A stretch of DNA of 64,000 nt from Batillaria attramentaria (GCA_018292915.2 JACVVK020000085.1:1106001-1170000); one strand, 5' to 3'. Positions 9,631 through 22,383 are shown, counted from the first letter of the stretch. Numbers and translations: made by a program. The notes: a model not told the origin generated them from the sequence alone.

Positions 9631-10340
9631 TGGAATACCGAGAGAGTGTAAAGGACATAGAAAAAGAAAACGAAGCGAAGAGAAAACGAACCAATCAGAA
9701 CACTTCAATGCTTCGGTTTACTTTATTGTCTATGCTGGAAACAAGACAAAAAGGACAGGTTTCAAAAACCAGGTCAGTTATCCTTCACAAATCAGACAGC
9801 ACAACTCACTGTGACTCCACCGGAATAGTAATGTCAGTTGTTGTTGTTGTTATTGTTTTTTTATGGTGGTCCGGTCTCTCCCTCTGTAGCTCTACGGGAT
9901 TTCATTCTGCCTTAACTTCTGCTTCTCTACTAAGCATAGAATCCATAGTTTTTATTTAGAGGTCTGTTTGTCTTTAAGAGTTACGCACAGCAATCCAAAT
10001 CTCCTGCAGATAAATAATTTTGTATAGGGGATGGTAAAACACCTGTAACTTTGCTTTTGGACTCTCAAAATAAGACTGCAAACTTATCACGATATTCAGA
10101 CCCCGCTGGTTTGAAGTTTGAGTTTTTTTGTTTTGTTTTCCCGGGTGAATCTTTTCGGACGATCTTGACTAATATCCCAACATCCTGACTAACGAGACAG
10201 TTCAAGTCTTTGAATAAATAACAACCGATGCCACAGCGTGATCCTTGGATTGGAAGCTGCATAGAGAAGAGAAGAGTGCAGAAGAAGGAAACAGATGAAT
10301 CCAGCCAGGAAGGACAGGAGGAGTGCCAGCGAAGAGCACA
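9631..10340. other. Probable 3' UTR/flank of MG-B
   Basis: A minus-strand AATAAA lies near 9950, which would give MG-B a 3' UTR of about 390 nt. The plus-strand reading frames here include SINE sequence and have no other support. Confidence 0.3.
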
Positions 10341-10510
10341 TTACGCGGGGGCTCCCATCATACCACCTCCTCCCATCATCATCATCAACATAAGCATCTG
10401 CATCACGCCGCCGTCAGCACCCATGTTGCGCATGAGCAGGGGCAGTAACATCTGCATCATTGGGTTGCCCATCATCCCGGCTCCTCCCCCGGCGCCGAAC
10501 ATACTTAAAC
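10341..10510 (-). CDS. MG-B exon encoding the Met/Gly-rich mature region
   Basis: The acceptor AG is at 10512-10511 and the TAA stop at 10343-10341. It encodes 55 residues after the split Gly codon. Confidence 0.78.
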
Positions 10511-11745
10511 CTGTTGGAATAAGAATCAGGAATCAGGAATCGTGTGTGCACTGTTTTGGAGACTTCTTAATTTTTAATTGCTTTCTGCAGATTTCTGTTT
10601 TTCGATAGACGTAAATAATAAAACTCAGTTCATGTTCTTCACTGGTCTCTTTATGCGAAAAAGAAACAAGATGGCCACCAGCCCAATATGTTGTTTCCAT
10701 TCAATGACCTGCTGTAGTCACAGTCGTAGTCGTTGTGTCATGTATGCAGCCCGCGCGCACACGAACGCAAGCTCTCTGAGATCAAGCATGCTGACATAAA
10801 GAAAGTACTGGAAACCCTTTCCGTGCCTCAATGCACTTGCAAAAACCCAAACACATGAGGTCGTGTGAGCTCGCCTAGCTGGTTGACGTCACAAACTTTT
10901 TGGCGTATGCGAGGTTCTACATGGGTGAATGAATTCTTGTAATAAAGTCGTTCCCCTCACTCTCTGGGGCACAGAGTCTTTCAGTGGAAAGTACCTCTGT
11001 GCACAGTGGGGAAATGGCGCTCACTGCGCTACCGTGACGGGCCTAAATTGTCTCGGTGCTCTCAAACACAAGGTCGCGCACTATGTTATCCTTGACCAGC
11101 TTTGAACCCAGCGGGATCCTCAATGGCGCAAGCGATGGCAGGCTGTCTTCAGAGTGAAAGTAGGCGTGTTTCTGAATCAGAGACATACATAACATGTCTC
11201 TGTCTGAATGGACAGATCTATTATTACATTCAGTCCTAGAGCACGGGTGTGTATGCTTTTGTAATCGTCTCTTATTCCACCACAAGGCAGGTACGTGATC
11301 GTCTGCACCGTGCAATAATACTTGCCTGTAGAGTGCAACACCCTTGCCTGTCAGAGTGCAACCCCCTTGCCGTTTACTCACATCCTGTTGGATCAGTGTA
11401 CCACGTAAACAGTGCCATCAAAGCGCAACAATAATTGTCCGCTGGCAAAGATTTTGCCCAAACGAAAAGTGGTCGGATATTCAAGACTTCGTTTCAAATC
11501 AAATCATATGACACACAAGTCTCTGCTTTTCTAAAAAAAAATTCGCCATTTTTGAAAATGGCGCTGGGTGTAAGCAGTCACATTTTCACGCCCCGCCGAA
11601 AAGGGACTGCACTCTGGAGTCTACGTTCCCCTTTGACAGAGTTACTTCCCGCAGACCTGACTGACAGACGATTGCTTACTGGTATCGGAGAAGAGACCCT
11701 CTCTCTCTCTCTCGCCTTAGACGCGCGCTTGCGCGCGCACGCACG

Positions 11746-11783
<38 letters not shown>

Positions 11784-14136
11784 TTATGCTTCTGAGTGTG
11801 AGTCAGTGGCAAAAACGAAACCCACTGAGATTCCCGCTTTCCACATGTCAAGTTGTAGAGACTCTCGCGAAAAGATACTGCATTTCGATGCAAAATAATT
11901 TCTAGACCATCCCAGAACATGCTGGTGCAGTAACGTCAGTAGATTACGTCACCTTGGAAAGATTTCGAACCTTCCAGTAAGTTGAGGAATGTTCTAGATC
12001 TGACCTGTTCAGTACGTAACCAGCCCTGCACAGTGTTCTGGATTCTTCTTCTTTCATGAATTTGTTCTCCGCGCATATTCTGTTCATAAAGTATTGGAGT
12101 TGTAGTCTGTTGTATCCCGTATCTTCTCTGCGAGTGCACGATGATGGCGACATAGCATAAGTAAAATACAACACCACGTCTCAAAACAGAGGAATTCGGA
12201 AAGAAAGTGGCGAGACATCCCCAAGAAAAACCAGCACCACGTCAATCAAACATGACGCTCTTACTTTACGTCAGTGCGCGTGCGTTTTTTCTTCGATGTT
12301 TGTGAGGCGTGTGGCTTGTGGAGGAAATGTGCTTTGAGTACAACGTTTCGAGTCAACTGACGATAACGGCTGAAGAGAATTTTTCTAATTTTTTAATATA
12401 TTTTTTATGGCACCCCAGACACATTATCTATATATAGTAGGAGCGATTTTGAGATCTAAAATGGGTTCACCAGCACTTTCATCAGGTACGGCTTACGCCA
12501 AAAGTATAAAAGCGACAACCACAAAACTTTACTCAGTTGAGAGTCCGTATTCATGCTATCTATGTCCAAAACGTGGAGTGGTTTAGGTAAATATTACGCC
12601 TTTAAACGCCAGAAAGCCACTTTTTCTGAAAAGGGCAATAACTCGCAAATCATGTGTGCAATCGTTCCTGGATCGCGCCTTCTATTCAACAATCTTGATT
12701 CATTTAGAAACCCCAAATTTGAAATCGATCGGTTCAGTATTTTCGGAGATACACGCATCTGAACTGGATTCACATGCAATGTCAACTCAGGTTCGGTTTA
12801 CATGAAAACTATAGGAGCGACCATTTTCTAGTAGTGACTCTGTTCAGAGTCCGTATTCAAGCTGTCTACTGCCAAATAATTGAGTGATTTAAATAAATAT
12901 TACGCCTGTATACGAAAGACAACCAACTTGTCTCATAAGGGCGATAACTCCCAAATCACTTAAGCAATCATCACACGCTTGGTTCCTCTAATGTAACATT
13001 TTGATATATTTGGATACCCCAAATTTGAAGCCATTCGGTTGAGTATTTTCGAAGAAACGGGCCTGGACACAATTCACACACACACGCACACCGCACACCG
13101 CACGCACACACATACGAACAGACGGCACTCACTGAGGAGGAGAAGCGCGTTCGGCGCACCGTACATGTCAGCATCGATGACGCACGTTTTCTTACGTCAT
13201 TGTCAGAGTTACACTTGCAAAATTGTCTCCGCGGGAGATCGGCAGTGACGTGCGTTTGTACCACAGATGTTTGCCTATGAACGTGGAAAATTTAGCCCGT
13301 CATATGATGTTTCCATTACTATGGAAACAACATAAAAAATACTCGTGATTCCTGAAACCAAAAATGCCGGTGCAAATTCTTGTGGAACAAATGAAAATCA
13401 CCCCAAGTGTTTTTGACGTACGAGCACATATGATATATAAACACTCAACGTAAAGTTGCCGGATTGTTGTTTTGTTTTGTTTTGTTTTTGTTTTCGTGAC
13501 AGTGTTTCCATTTCGTTGTGCTGCACTGCAATTCCTGCTTTGTCATGCTTCTGCAAATAACCATTTAAATTTCTATTCCACCGGCCATGTTCTTATCAAG
13601 ATTGACAAATCTTCTCGTCTTTGAATGACTAATTGCACAATCTTTCAATTCTGCACATGTGCAAATGCATATGAAAGCAAATGAAACTGAAAGACAGATA
13701 CATTACAATGTTCTGCATGTGAAATTAACTCGAATGGGAATCGGGACAAAAACCCATCGCTGCCCATCATGGGGTGAACCTACGGCATTGGCTTAACAAC
13801 AGATGTACCAGTCATCGATTGGTTACGACTCAATTTTAATTTGACGTAAATGAATATTGCTTCTGAAGGTGACGGAGAACGCTTGGGGCACGTCCGTTTT
13901 GTGTTTTCTGTCCCCAGACAAAAAGTAGCACATCACCATCGATATTCATCCAATGATACTATGCTGTCGATTAGAATTTGACCAGTCAGAAAATTTAATG
14001 TCCTACCAGTTCGAAGTTAACACCGCTCTAACAGTCTTACTGTTTTGTCAGTGGTTAAGCAAAACTTACCTTGGCCAGATGACTGGGTCACAAGACATGA
14101 AAGCAGGACGATTGCAAAGATCACGTATTTGGCCAT
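10341..14136 (-). CDS. MG-B: secreted methionine/glycine-rich protein, 78 aa (2 coding exons)
   Basis: Coding exons are 14136..14070 and 10510..10341. Exon 1 encodes a signal peptide (MAKYVIFAIVLLSCLVTQSS, then G|Q22 at the likely cut). It ends at G|GTAAGT, and exon 2 starts after TTCCAACAG, phase 1, completing a Gly codon. The mature part of about 57 residues is about 30% Met and 27% Gly, with MGNPMMQMLLPLLM and VMQMLMLMMMMGGGG, no Cys, and ends GAPA. It is the smallest member, and its second exon is too short for most ORF filters. The signal peptide resembles that of MG-A (shared SCLV), which supports common descent. Function is unknown; the large intron holds a 1.1-kb repeat. Confidence 0.78.
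10660..10765 (+). repeat. Dispersed repeat; inverted relative at about 22030-22150
   Basis: CAAGATGGCCACCAGCCCAA followed by TATGTTGTTTCCATT matches the complement near 22105-22145. Similarity fades after about 100 bp. Confidence 0.6.
10766..12165. other. MG-B intron, no other gene seen
   Basis: It contains a CRE-like TGACGTCA at about 10884-10891 and (CT)n, (CG)n and (CA)n arrays at 11698-11780. The minus frame near 12184 that starts like a signal peptide depends on a TTG start. Confidence 0.4.
12166..13315 (+). repeat. 1.1-kb dispersed repeat, copy 1 (inverted pair with 20395-21560)
   Basis: It shares, in order with the complement of the second copy: CACGTCTC, TGGAGGAAATGTGCTTTGAG, GACACATTATCTATA, GAGTCCGTATTCATGCT, a CA array, CTTACGTCATTGTCAGAG and GTGGAAAATTTAGCCCGTC. 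It also has an internal duplication (12540-12780 and 12845-13075; shared GAGTCCGTATTCA and CCCCAAATTTGAA). No transposase frame is visible. Confidence 0.75.
13316..14069. other. MG-B intron, no other gene seen
   Basis: Unremarkable sequence with a short palindrome ATGTTTCCATTACTATGGAA at its start. No further feature is supported. Confidence 0.4.
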
Positions 14137-14142
14137 GGCTGT
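14070..14142 (-). CDS. MG-B exon with short 5' UTR and signal peptide
   Basis: The acceptor TGTTGCAG precedes a 6-nt leader (ACAGCC) and ATG at 14136. The donor is AAG|GTAAGT after 14070. The leader length and sequence match MG-A (ATAACC). Confidence 0.8.
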
Positions 14143-14328
14143 CTGCAACAGAGGATGCCCGGTCTTACTTTCTTTTTCAGCAATTGTGGATATGTATGGA
14201 GGCAGAAAGGATGGTACATAGATGCTTTCTCAGGTACTTGACAAAAAAGACCTACATGAATAAATATCATTACATATTTATATACTACGGTTTACTGCGA
14301 CACGCCTGGATGACTGGAAATCTGTTAC

Positions 14329-14505
14329 GGGGAGCCGGGGTGGCCGAATGGTACAGCGTTGGACTTCTAATGTTCGGGTCGTGTGTTCGTATCCCGGCTG
14401 GGACCAAATATTTGTGCTGGCTTTTTCATCGTTGCCCCGTCTTTGATATCACCCGTATGTGGTGGAAAAGGACGTTAAACCCCCAAACACCCACACTCAT
14501 CCACC
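14329..14505 (+). mobile_element. SINE-A, full-length
   Basis: Complete A box, B box, body and CACCCA tail. An imperfect 15-bp target duplication (CTGGAAATCTGTTAC / CTGGAAGTTTGTCAC) is at 14314-14328 and 14506-14520. It lies in the 5' UTR intron of MG-B. Confidence 0.9.
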
Positions 14506-14520
14506 CTGGAAGTTTGTCAC

Positions 14521-15098
14521 AGATATTCGGCATTTTGTTTAACTCAGTTCATACCAAGTAGGTTTAGGGTTTTGCACCAGTGGCCTCACTAAAAGAAATC
14601 GAAACTAATTTATTCAGTTTATTTATTTAATTTAATGGATTTAGATTTGGCTCAATGGGAGTGTGTGCTAAGGTTTGCTGTTGTGTCGAGGAACCGTTAA
14701 TCTTGCCTGATTTTCGCATACAGGACAAAACCGAAAAAGAGATAAACATGTCGTGGGATACTCGTGCGCAGTACGAAATGTGTTAATCTAGCTCACAGAG
14801 AGTATCAAGTTTAGAAAAAAAAGACGTTAAAAGGTTTACGCGTTAAGCCCTAAATAACTAACTAATTAGAAAAAAGCCATGTCAATGCTACACCAAAGAT
14901 TAACCAATTTACGTCCATCGTATTTGAGACGCATCTACTCACTCATCTGTAATACCGAATTACTATAACTATGAACGACATCAAATGTATTTCTCGGGGG
15001 GGGGGGGGGGGGTGTTAAAGTGGACTTAAACAGGTTAACGTCAAACTTTAGAATCATCTTGGGGTTTTTTTCTGTATAAAAAAGAGGCAATGTTTAGT
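14521..15098. other. 5' UTR intron of MG-B, no gene seen
   Basis: A poly-G run lies at about 14996-15012. Nothing else is identifiable. Confidence 0.4.
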
Positions 15099-15112
15099 CT
15101 AGTTTCGTTGAG

Positions 15113-15177
15113 TGAGTGAGTGAGTGAGTTTTTAGGGCTTAAAGCCGCGCAAGCCACAAAGACTAATTTGCGGCTGA
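15113..15177 (-). mobile_element. Ultrashort (65 bp) stem-loop retroposon-like element
   Basis: Plus strand: (TGAG)n, TTTTTAGGGCTTAAAGCCGC, then GCAAGCCACAAAGACTAATT and TGCGGCTGA. A 14-bp target duplication (CTAGTTTYGTTGAG, one mismatch) flanks it at 15099-15112 and 15178-15191. Read on the minus strand it starts TCAGCCGC, forms an AGCCGC...GCGGCT stem and ends in an (ACTC)n tail. Confidence 0.8.
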
Positions 15178-15191
15178 CTAGTTTTGTTGAG

Positions 15192-16379
15192 CATCCATTT
15201 CTAAAAATACTTCATTCAGCTCAAATGCCATTTTAGAGTTCTGAAAATAAAAGCGTCCAAGATTCGGCACTTTGTGTACTCCCTTCCATAACGCTGAGTT
15301 GCCAGTAGATCTCCTCAACAACATAGTCCACATAAATGTCTGAAATGAATATTGCATTTTAAGTTTCACTGGCAGTTTCATCACTTTGAATGCACCTCTG
15401 TGTAAACGGCTGTATCATAACGAGTCTATCCAAATGCACGCAGTATATCGCCCAGGCAGAGATCCTGATGAAAAAGAGTTTTTCAGAACCTAACCATACA
15501 ACGCCAATAACGCCAAAACGCCAATATTTGCTCTGCTTTTTTTTTCTTTTTTTTTTTTTTTTGGGGGGGGGGGAGGAGGGCGGACACATTCTTTCAGTTA
15601 ACAGGGTACCTTGTTTTATTTATGCATTTATTTTCACTTTTGTTGCCACGGAGAGCACCAGAAAAAAAAAATCGGATAGACGAGTCAGTCAGATTCGTTT
15701 CCCAGTTAGCTTATTTCGTGCCGCGCGTGGGGGATCTCCGTCTATGGCAGTTCTCTGGCTTTGCAGCAAACTTGACTAGACTCAATGTACAACACTCCCA
15801 TCTAAAATAATTAAAATCACTGCAGAAATAATTATGATTTTTGTGTGTGTGTGTGTATGAAGTCACCGGTGGACAACCTCAGCGGCCCATTTGTACTTGG
15901 TTGGAACAGAGTTAACACATGTCATTACAAGACAAGGCGTCGACAGGACAAGAATTTCGATAAAGTACAAAATCTGAATAAAAAACAATAATTCTTTTTT
16001 CAGGACCACACCGTTTGTTTAAGACGACACGTGAATGTTGATTGAGTAAGTATTTGTTTTGACGGAGAGATTGTCTGCCGGCACTAGAAGGCATGCTATG
16101 TTTCTACCAGAAACTGTCTACTTTCTCGGATGTTAATTGAGGCAGTGATAAAGAAGAAGTTTCCTGATGAACAACGACAACTCCAGATAAGAGCTTCGGC
16201 TATCAAAATTACAACACACTATTTAAGTATTCTCGCCAGTGAGTACAAGCATTTTGATTTTCTAAGACATAAATTTTAGCGTTATAAACTAGAATCAAGT
16301 ATTATCGAGTACAAGCATTTTGAATTTCTAAGACATTTAGCGTTGTAAACTAGAATCATCAGAAAACATCACACTCTAC
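15192..16379. other. 5' UTR intron of MG-B, no gene seen
   Basis: It contains a T-run plus G-run at about 15538-15573 and a small imperfect duplication near 16250-16350 (GTACAAGCATTTTGA twice). The open frames have no support. Confidence 0.4.
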
Positions 16380-16440
16380 CTGTGCTGAATCTGATCCGTC
16401 AACGTGTCCAGAGGGAAAGTAAATGATGAAGAGACCAGTG
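16380..16440 (-). other. Probable non-coding first exon of MG-B
   Basis: A donor CAG|GTAGAG follows 16380. The exon would start about 30 nt downstream of the TATAAA at 16467-16462, giving roughly 60 nt of leader. It would be spliced to the leader-plus-signal exon at 14142. No transcript support was available. Confidence 0.5.
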
Positions 16441-16461
16441 TTGCACGCATAAGACGGAGGC

Positions 16462-16546
16462 TTTATAGTTTACCCCCTGCACGTGTGCAGTTGTGCAGAA
16501 CAGAGTGAATCATACAAAAGTGTCAATCCGAGGACGTCTTACGTCA
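16462..16546 (-). promoter_or_regulatory. MG-B core promoter: TATAAA and CRE-like TGACGTAA
   Basis: TATAAA on minus is at 16467-16462 and TGACGTAA at 16546-16539. The same element pair occurs upstream of MG-C and MG-D. Confidence 0.5.
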
Positions 16547-16795
16547 TTTTTCATGTCATCATCATGGGCTCTCGGTTTTGCCAAGTGGCCCACGGCCTGT
16601 TAATGTCCGCTAGACTGGTTTATGATGCATTCTGACGGCACGTGTGTGTAGTTTGCAAAAAGAGGATTATTTAAATCTGCATGTCATGTTTGTGTTCTGT
16701 GGAACATTAAATGACAGAGAGGGTCGTAATTATAACGTTTGAACTGAAAGGTGATGAACCGAACTTTGGACACGCGTAAGAAATCGGCCTCAGAG

Positions 16796-16796
<1 letters not shown>

Positions 16797-16855
<59 letters not shown>

Positions 16856-17128
16856 TAGAGGTGGGGGGAGATGCTGGCACGATTTTAAGTTGGTAACACA
16901 GTCTCACAATGAACCAGACCACATGCATATTTGTGACCCTCCAACACGAAGTAAGTCTTCTTGTGCTATTTGTTCATGTTACAAGACGACTCATTTCGTG
17001 GTGGAGGGTCACATTTTGTGAAAGTGAAATACAGGACAAAAGAGAAAGCATGAATCTGTGTATAGTTTTTTTTTAAATATTTGTTTGCCTGTTCATGTAT
17101 TCAAGTAGGTTGGCTTCTTAGGTTGCAC

Positions 17129-17171
<43 letters not shown>

Positions 17172-17300
17172 GTGAGAGAGAGGGGGGGGAGGGGGGAGAT
17201 GCTAGCATGATTTGAAATTCGTGAAAAAGTCTCAAGATAAACCAGACCACATGCCTATTTTGTGAAAGTGGAATACAAAAGAGAAAGCATCAAAGGGGTG
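16797..17300. repeat. Local duplication: (GA)n plus flank, twice
   Basis: Copy 1 is a (GA)n at 16797-16846 with flank to about 17050; copy 2 is a (GA)n at 17131-17182 with flank to 17300. Both flanks share GAGATGCT, ACCAGACCACATGC, TTTTGTGAAAGTG and AAAGAGAAAGCAT. Copy 1 contains an extra hairpin (16931-17013). Confidence 0.8.
16931..17013. mobile_element. 82-bp hairpin insertion with empty site in the neighbouring copy
   Basis: Arms TGTGACCCTCCAACACGAAG (from 16932) and CGTGGTGGAGGGTCACA (to 17013) pair with few mismatches over about 33 bp. The paralogous segment near 17260 reads straight from CACATGCCTA to TTTTGTGAAAGTG without it. Confidence 0.75.
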
Positions 17301-17457
17301 CATTGTTTTATTAAATGTTTCCTGGTCTATTCGCTTAGTGTCTTTTAAAAAAATCTTGTATTGAAATATGGCCTATACTTACTTTGCATATTAGGAGAGC
17401 TGATGAAACATTTTTATTCAGGATAAAGCATTTAGGCATTGCTGAATATCTTAGAGA

Positions 17458-17493
<36 letters not shown>

Positions 17494-17641
17494 ACTTTAT
17501 TTATCAACGGTAAAAGTTTTGACAGATATTCGCCAGTCTGCAAACTTGCCGTTGCTAATACTACAGAGACTATCTACTACGGAAAAGAATGGAGCAAAAT
17601 GTAAAAGAAAAACATTCAACACAGAAAATTATACACTAAAC
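17301..17641. other. No gene seen; (ATG)n array
   Basis: A (GAT)n/(ATG)n run at 17459-17491 is followed by AAACTTTATTTATCAACGG, a retroposon-tail-like sequence also seen elsewhere. Confidence 0.4.
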
Positions 17642-18067
17642 TACAGCCTTCACAAAAAGTTAAGGACCACTTGCAAATATCATTCAACTTTTGTCGTGGT
17701 GGCATGCTGGTGTAGTGCTGAACATCGCTGAAACGGCGGCTTATGTAGGCAAACAAATGAGCACAGTTCATAACCAGGGATGCATTCTTTGACCCGCATC
17801 TCATTTTTGCCGTGCAGAAAGCCCCAGGTATCGCTCACTGAACACTGAAACTCGGTCTAGTTTTGCCGAAATTGCAGATTTTCAAACGCGCCAAGCATGC
17901 TGTGTGACGCGCACGTGCCATCCACACAGTGGTCGCCATGTTCACTAATTACCCCTTAACCTTGCTACCGAATTTTACGGGAAAAATCTTATTCGTTTAT
18001 TTTTTCTGATTTATTGAACCCGTCACCCATTATGTTGACTGGTCCTTAACTTTTTGTGAAGACTGTA
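17642..18067. mobile_element. Tc1/mariner-like MITE, 426 bp
   Basis: The left end TACAGCCTTCACAAAAAGTT and the complement of the right end (TACAGTCTTCACAAAAAGTT) match over about 28 bp with one mismatch, continuing AAGGACCA. The ends are TA, as expected for TA-target elements. No transposase ORF is present inside. Confidence 0.85.
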
Positions 18068-19009
<942 letters not shown>

Positions 19010-19021
19010 TTGGGCAGCAGG

Positions 19022-19082
19022 GGAGTGAGTGAGTTTTTAGGGCTTAAAGCCGCGCAAGCCACAAAGAATAATTCGCGGCTGA
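19022..19082 (-). mobile_element. Ultrashort (61 bp) stem-loop retroposon-like element
   Basis: Plus strand: GGAGTGAGTGAGTTTTTAGG, then GCTTAAAGCCGCGCAAGCC and ATTCGCGGCTGA. A perfect 12-bp target duplication, TTGGGCAGCAGG, flanks it at 19010-19021 and 19083-19094. The end GCGGCTGA is identical to that of the 15113-15177 copy. Confidence 0.85.
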
Positions 19083-19271
19083 TTGGGCAGCAGGACTCGT
19101 GATCCCCCCTCCCCCTTACAAAAAGGTTGATTTTAACTCGACAATAATGACGTTTAAATATATGAATTTGCTAGTTTAACACTGGTTCATGAATGAACAA
19201 TTTTTTCGGGGGATGTTTGCATTCTGGCATGGTGGATTTCTTTTTTGTACCTTAAGCACACACTGAAACAC

Positions 19272-19275
<4 letters not shown>

Positions 19276-19358
<83 letters not shown>

Positions 19359-19445
19359 TGAATGGTGAATGGGCCCTATGAATGGTGAGATACCCTTAGA
19401 TCTGTTAGACGTTTCAGCGGTAGGATGGTAGATCCCCCCCCCCCT
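19276..19445 (+). repeat. (TA)n array and linked repeat (inverted relative at 58868-59015)
   Basis: (TA)n at 19276-19356 is followed by a segment with GGGCCCTATGAATGGTGAGA, CTGTTAGACGTTTCAGCGGT and AGGATGGTAGATCC. The same segment occurs as the complement beside the (TA)n at 58868-58928. Confidence 0.8.
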
Positions 19446-19612
19446 TTCCACTGTGGCTTGTAGCCAATATAGGGCAAGGCGGACTGGCATACAAAGCACA
19501 CATCTCCTAGATCTAGGGAGCGCTCTCAGCTTTACTTACTTCCCCTACTTTCAAATTGACCTGATTGAGCGCATGTTTTCGGCTTTAGCGACGCCTTTGT
19601 TCCTATTCTATA

Positions 19613-19644
<32 letters not shown>

Positions 19645-20394
19645 GCAGTGTTCCTGAATCATGTTTCGTTCTTGTGAATATCATCTAAGCCATGTCTGAG
19701 CCGCAATAAAACACAGGTGAAAGGAAAGGAGTGCATATTCTGACGGGCCTTGTCCAGAAGATGAAAGCTGTGAAAGCTGCACCCTGAAATACAGCTGTTA
19801 TTATGGAAGAACCAGTCTTTTTCCGGTAACGCTGGCTTTGTATGTGTCACTTCAAGCACGTGCATATTCAACCAAACTTTTTTTTATTGCGGGGGGGGGG
19901 GGGGATCTGTGACGAGAGAAGAAGGGGGGACGGGGGACGGGGGGGGGGGGGCTATGAAGAGAAAAGGAGGTTCCCGAACAAGGCGTCATTCGAAAAGGAT
20001 GTTTTTCCAATGCTACCTTAATCTTTTTTTTTAAATGTTGTAAAGCAATATACTTGAAATGTGAGCGTATGCACGTCTTCAATTCAATCCAATGCAATTA
20101 AATTCAATGTCTTTATAATCCCCGTTTGGTCGATTTGTTCTCAGCGGCGTTAATAAAGAATAGACCATTACACAAACTTGAAGCAGATTCATGTATGCAC
20201 CTTTCTCTCCCAACGCACATCCACACGCACACACAAATTCATATACACGCACTCAGACTGTTTCACTCAACAGTCTGATGGCCGACGGGGAAAAACAACA
20301 ACAACAACAAAAGTCTGCCTCTCCTGTTGGTGAGACCATGAATCGCCTGCCAAAGGGCAGATACTCAAAGTGAATGGCAGGAGTACTTGTGGTG
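19446..20394. other. No gene seen
   Basis: It contains a second (TA)n with T-run at 19610-19645 and G-runs near 19891-19950. The open frames have no support. Confidence 0.4.
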
Positions 20395-20644
20395 TCCTGT
20401 GTGATCTGACAAGACGGGCTAAATTTTCCACGTTCAAAGGCAAGTTTTTGTGATTAAAAAAACACTGAGTCTCGTCACTGCCGTTCTAAGCAAAGACGAT
20501 GGTGTAAGTCTATCTCTGACAATGACGTAAGAAACCATACGTCACCAATACAGACACGCATGTGCACCAGGACGCACTCTCAGCCGGAAGTGATTGCCGT
20601 CTGGACGGATGTGTGTGTGTGTGTGTTTGTGCGTGCGTGCGCGC

Positions 20645-20702
<58 letters not shown>

Positions 20703-21560
20703 GCCTGCATATCCGAAAATACTCAACCGAATGACTTCAACAAACTTGGGGTCTCCAAATATATCAAGCTCTTTCAATAGAGCGACTGAGATAGTTGTGA
20801 TGGCATAAATGATGTGGGAGTTATCGTTGTTATGAGAAAAGTTGGTTGTCTGGCGTTCTCATGCGTAAATTTTATTTAAATCATTCCATGTTTTCGAAGT
20901 AGATAGCATGAATACGGACTCTGAACGGAATTGAATTTTGGAGGTAGTCGCTCCTATACCTTTGACGTAGACAGTACCTCATTTGACCGTGCATTTTAGA
21001 TCTCAAAATCGCTCATACTATATAATTATAGATAATGTGTCTCTGGTGTCATTCAGCCCTACGCAGGTACATGTACCTGCGAGCTAGTGAAAATTTCTAC
21101 TCGCTCCTCATTGGCCAGACTACTGAATATTCATGAAGCAAGGGGCACAACTCTGCTGTGCACTTCCTTTCCTTTGTATCGATCAGGTCTACACATGGCT
21201 TTGAGCGATTTGGGTGTTGTTGTTTTTTTTAACTGACTGACTGGCTAGGCAAAAAAGTGCCCAGCACAGGGACAGCATTCAGGCCTGGAACCAGCAAGGG
21301 CTGAAAGGGTTAAATTAAAAATTTACAAAAAAAAAAATCAGAAAAATTCACTGCAGCCGTTAACATCAGTTGAAAATTTGTACTCCAAGCACATTTCCTC
21401 CACAAGCCACAGCCTCACAAACATCGAAGAAAAGACGCACGCGCACTGACGCAAAGTATGAGCGTCATTTTGTCGACGTTATGTTTGATTGGCGTGATGC
21501 TGGCGTTTCTTGGGGATATGTCGCCACTTTTCCCGAATTTCTCTATTTGGAGACGTGGAA
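20395..21560 (-). repeat. 1.1-kb dispersed repeat, copy 2
   Basis: It is the complement of 12166-13315 in the same order, including the CA/GT array (20608-20700). It carries an extra segment at about 21056-21304 that copy 1 lacks. Confidence 0.75.
21056..21304. mobile_element. ~250-bp insertion inside 1.1-kb repeat copy 2
   Basis: It is absent from the homologous place in copy 1. Its ends read TTCAGCCCT and AGGGCTGAA, a 9-bp inverted terminal repeat, so a small MITE is likely. There is no ORF inside. Confidence 0.55.
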
Positions 21561-21675
21561 AGCGGGAATTTCATCGATGTACTGGGTTTGTTTATGCCAC
21601 TGTCACTCAACGGCATTAATAGAGTGAGAGCACATCACACAGGTTTCAATGGAGCACATGCACAAACGCGCGCGC

Positions 21676-21712
<37 letters not shown>

Positions 21713-22299
21713 TGTGTGTGTCTGTGTGTCTGTGTGCGCGCGCACAGCAGATATAACACATGGTGAGAAAACTTTCCCAGACTTACCTGCTGATCATATT
21801 AAGATGGTATCAATGCGAGATCTTTACATGCAGCAGCGACACTTCAGTTGCATGGGGCTGCTTTTATTGCAAGAATTGTACCAAAGTGATTACGTCGAAT
21901 GTATTATGCGTCATTCCAGTCAGGGAAAAGCGTCATAGATTTCAAAGAAAAAAATCGTCTCTCTTCCAAAAACAAGATTGGTCTGCCAAGCCCGGTCAGT
22001 TGTTTCCATTCACAGAGAGAGTGAGAGAGAGTGAGTATGTGTGTGTGTGTCCTCCTCCAGGATACATTGCATTACAAAAGAACGACCGTGACGGCAGGAT
22101 GTGATTAAATGGAAACAACATACTGGGCTGGTGACCATCTTGTTCAGTTTTCAGCAGGGTGCAGGTTTGCACATAAAGTAGCGCAAAGCGGCAGCAGGCT
22201 TTCACTGTCTCGTCCTCCAGCCCTGCGGCGCCACGAGCATTTCAAAAGAGATGGATATATGCGCCGAGGAGAAGTCCACAATACCTTACCATAGCATAC

Positions 22300-22301
<2 letters not shown>
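21561..22301. other. No gene seen; GT array and dispersed repeat
   Basis: (GT)n with CG edges lies at 21667-21745. About 22030-22150 is the inverted relative of 10660-10765. No supported coding region. Confidence 0.5.

Positions 22302-22383
<82 letters not shown>

Noticed and set aside
9323..9814. 163-codon plus-strand open frame
   Set aside because: A large part is antisense SINE-A sequence; the rest shows no protein features.
10884..10891. TGACGTCA inside the MG-B intron as a possible MG-A promoter element
   Set aside because: It lies beyond MG-B exon 2 and has no TATA box or donor downstream on the minus strand.
11936..12184. Minus frame starting like a signal peptide (VVFYLCYVAIIVHSQ)
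   Set aside because: The start is TTG, not ATG, it overlaps the edge of a dispersed repeat, and no downstream exon fits.
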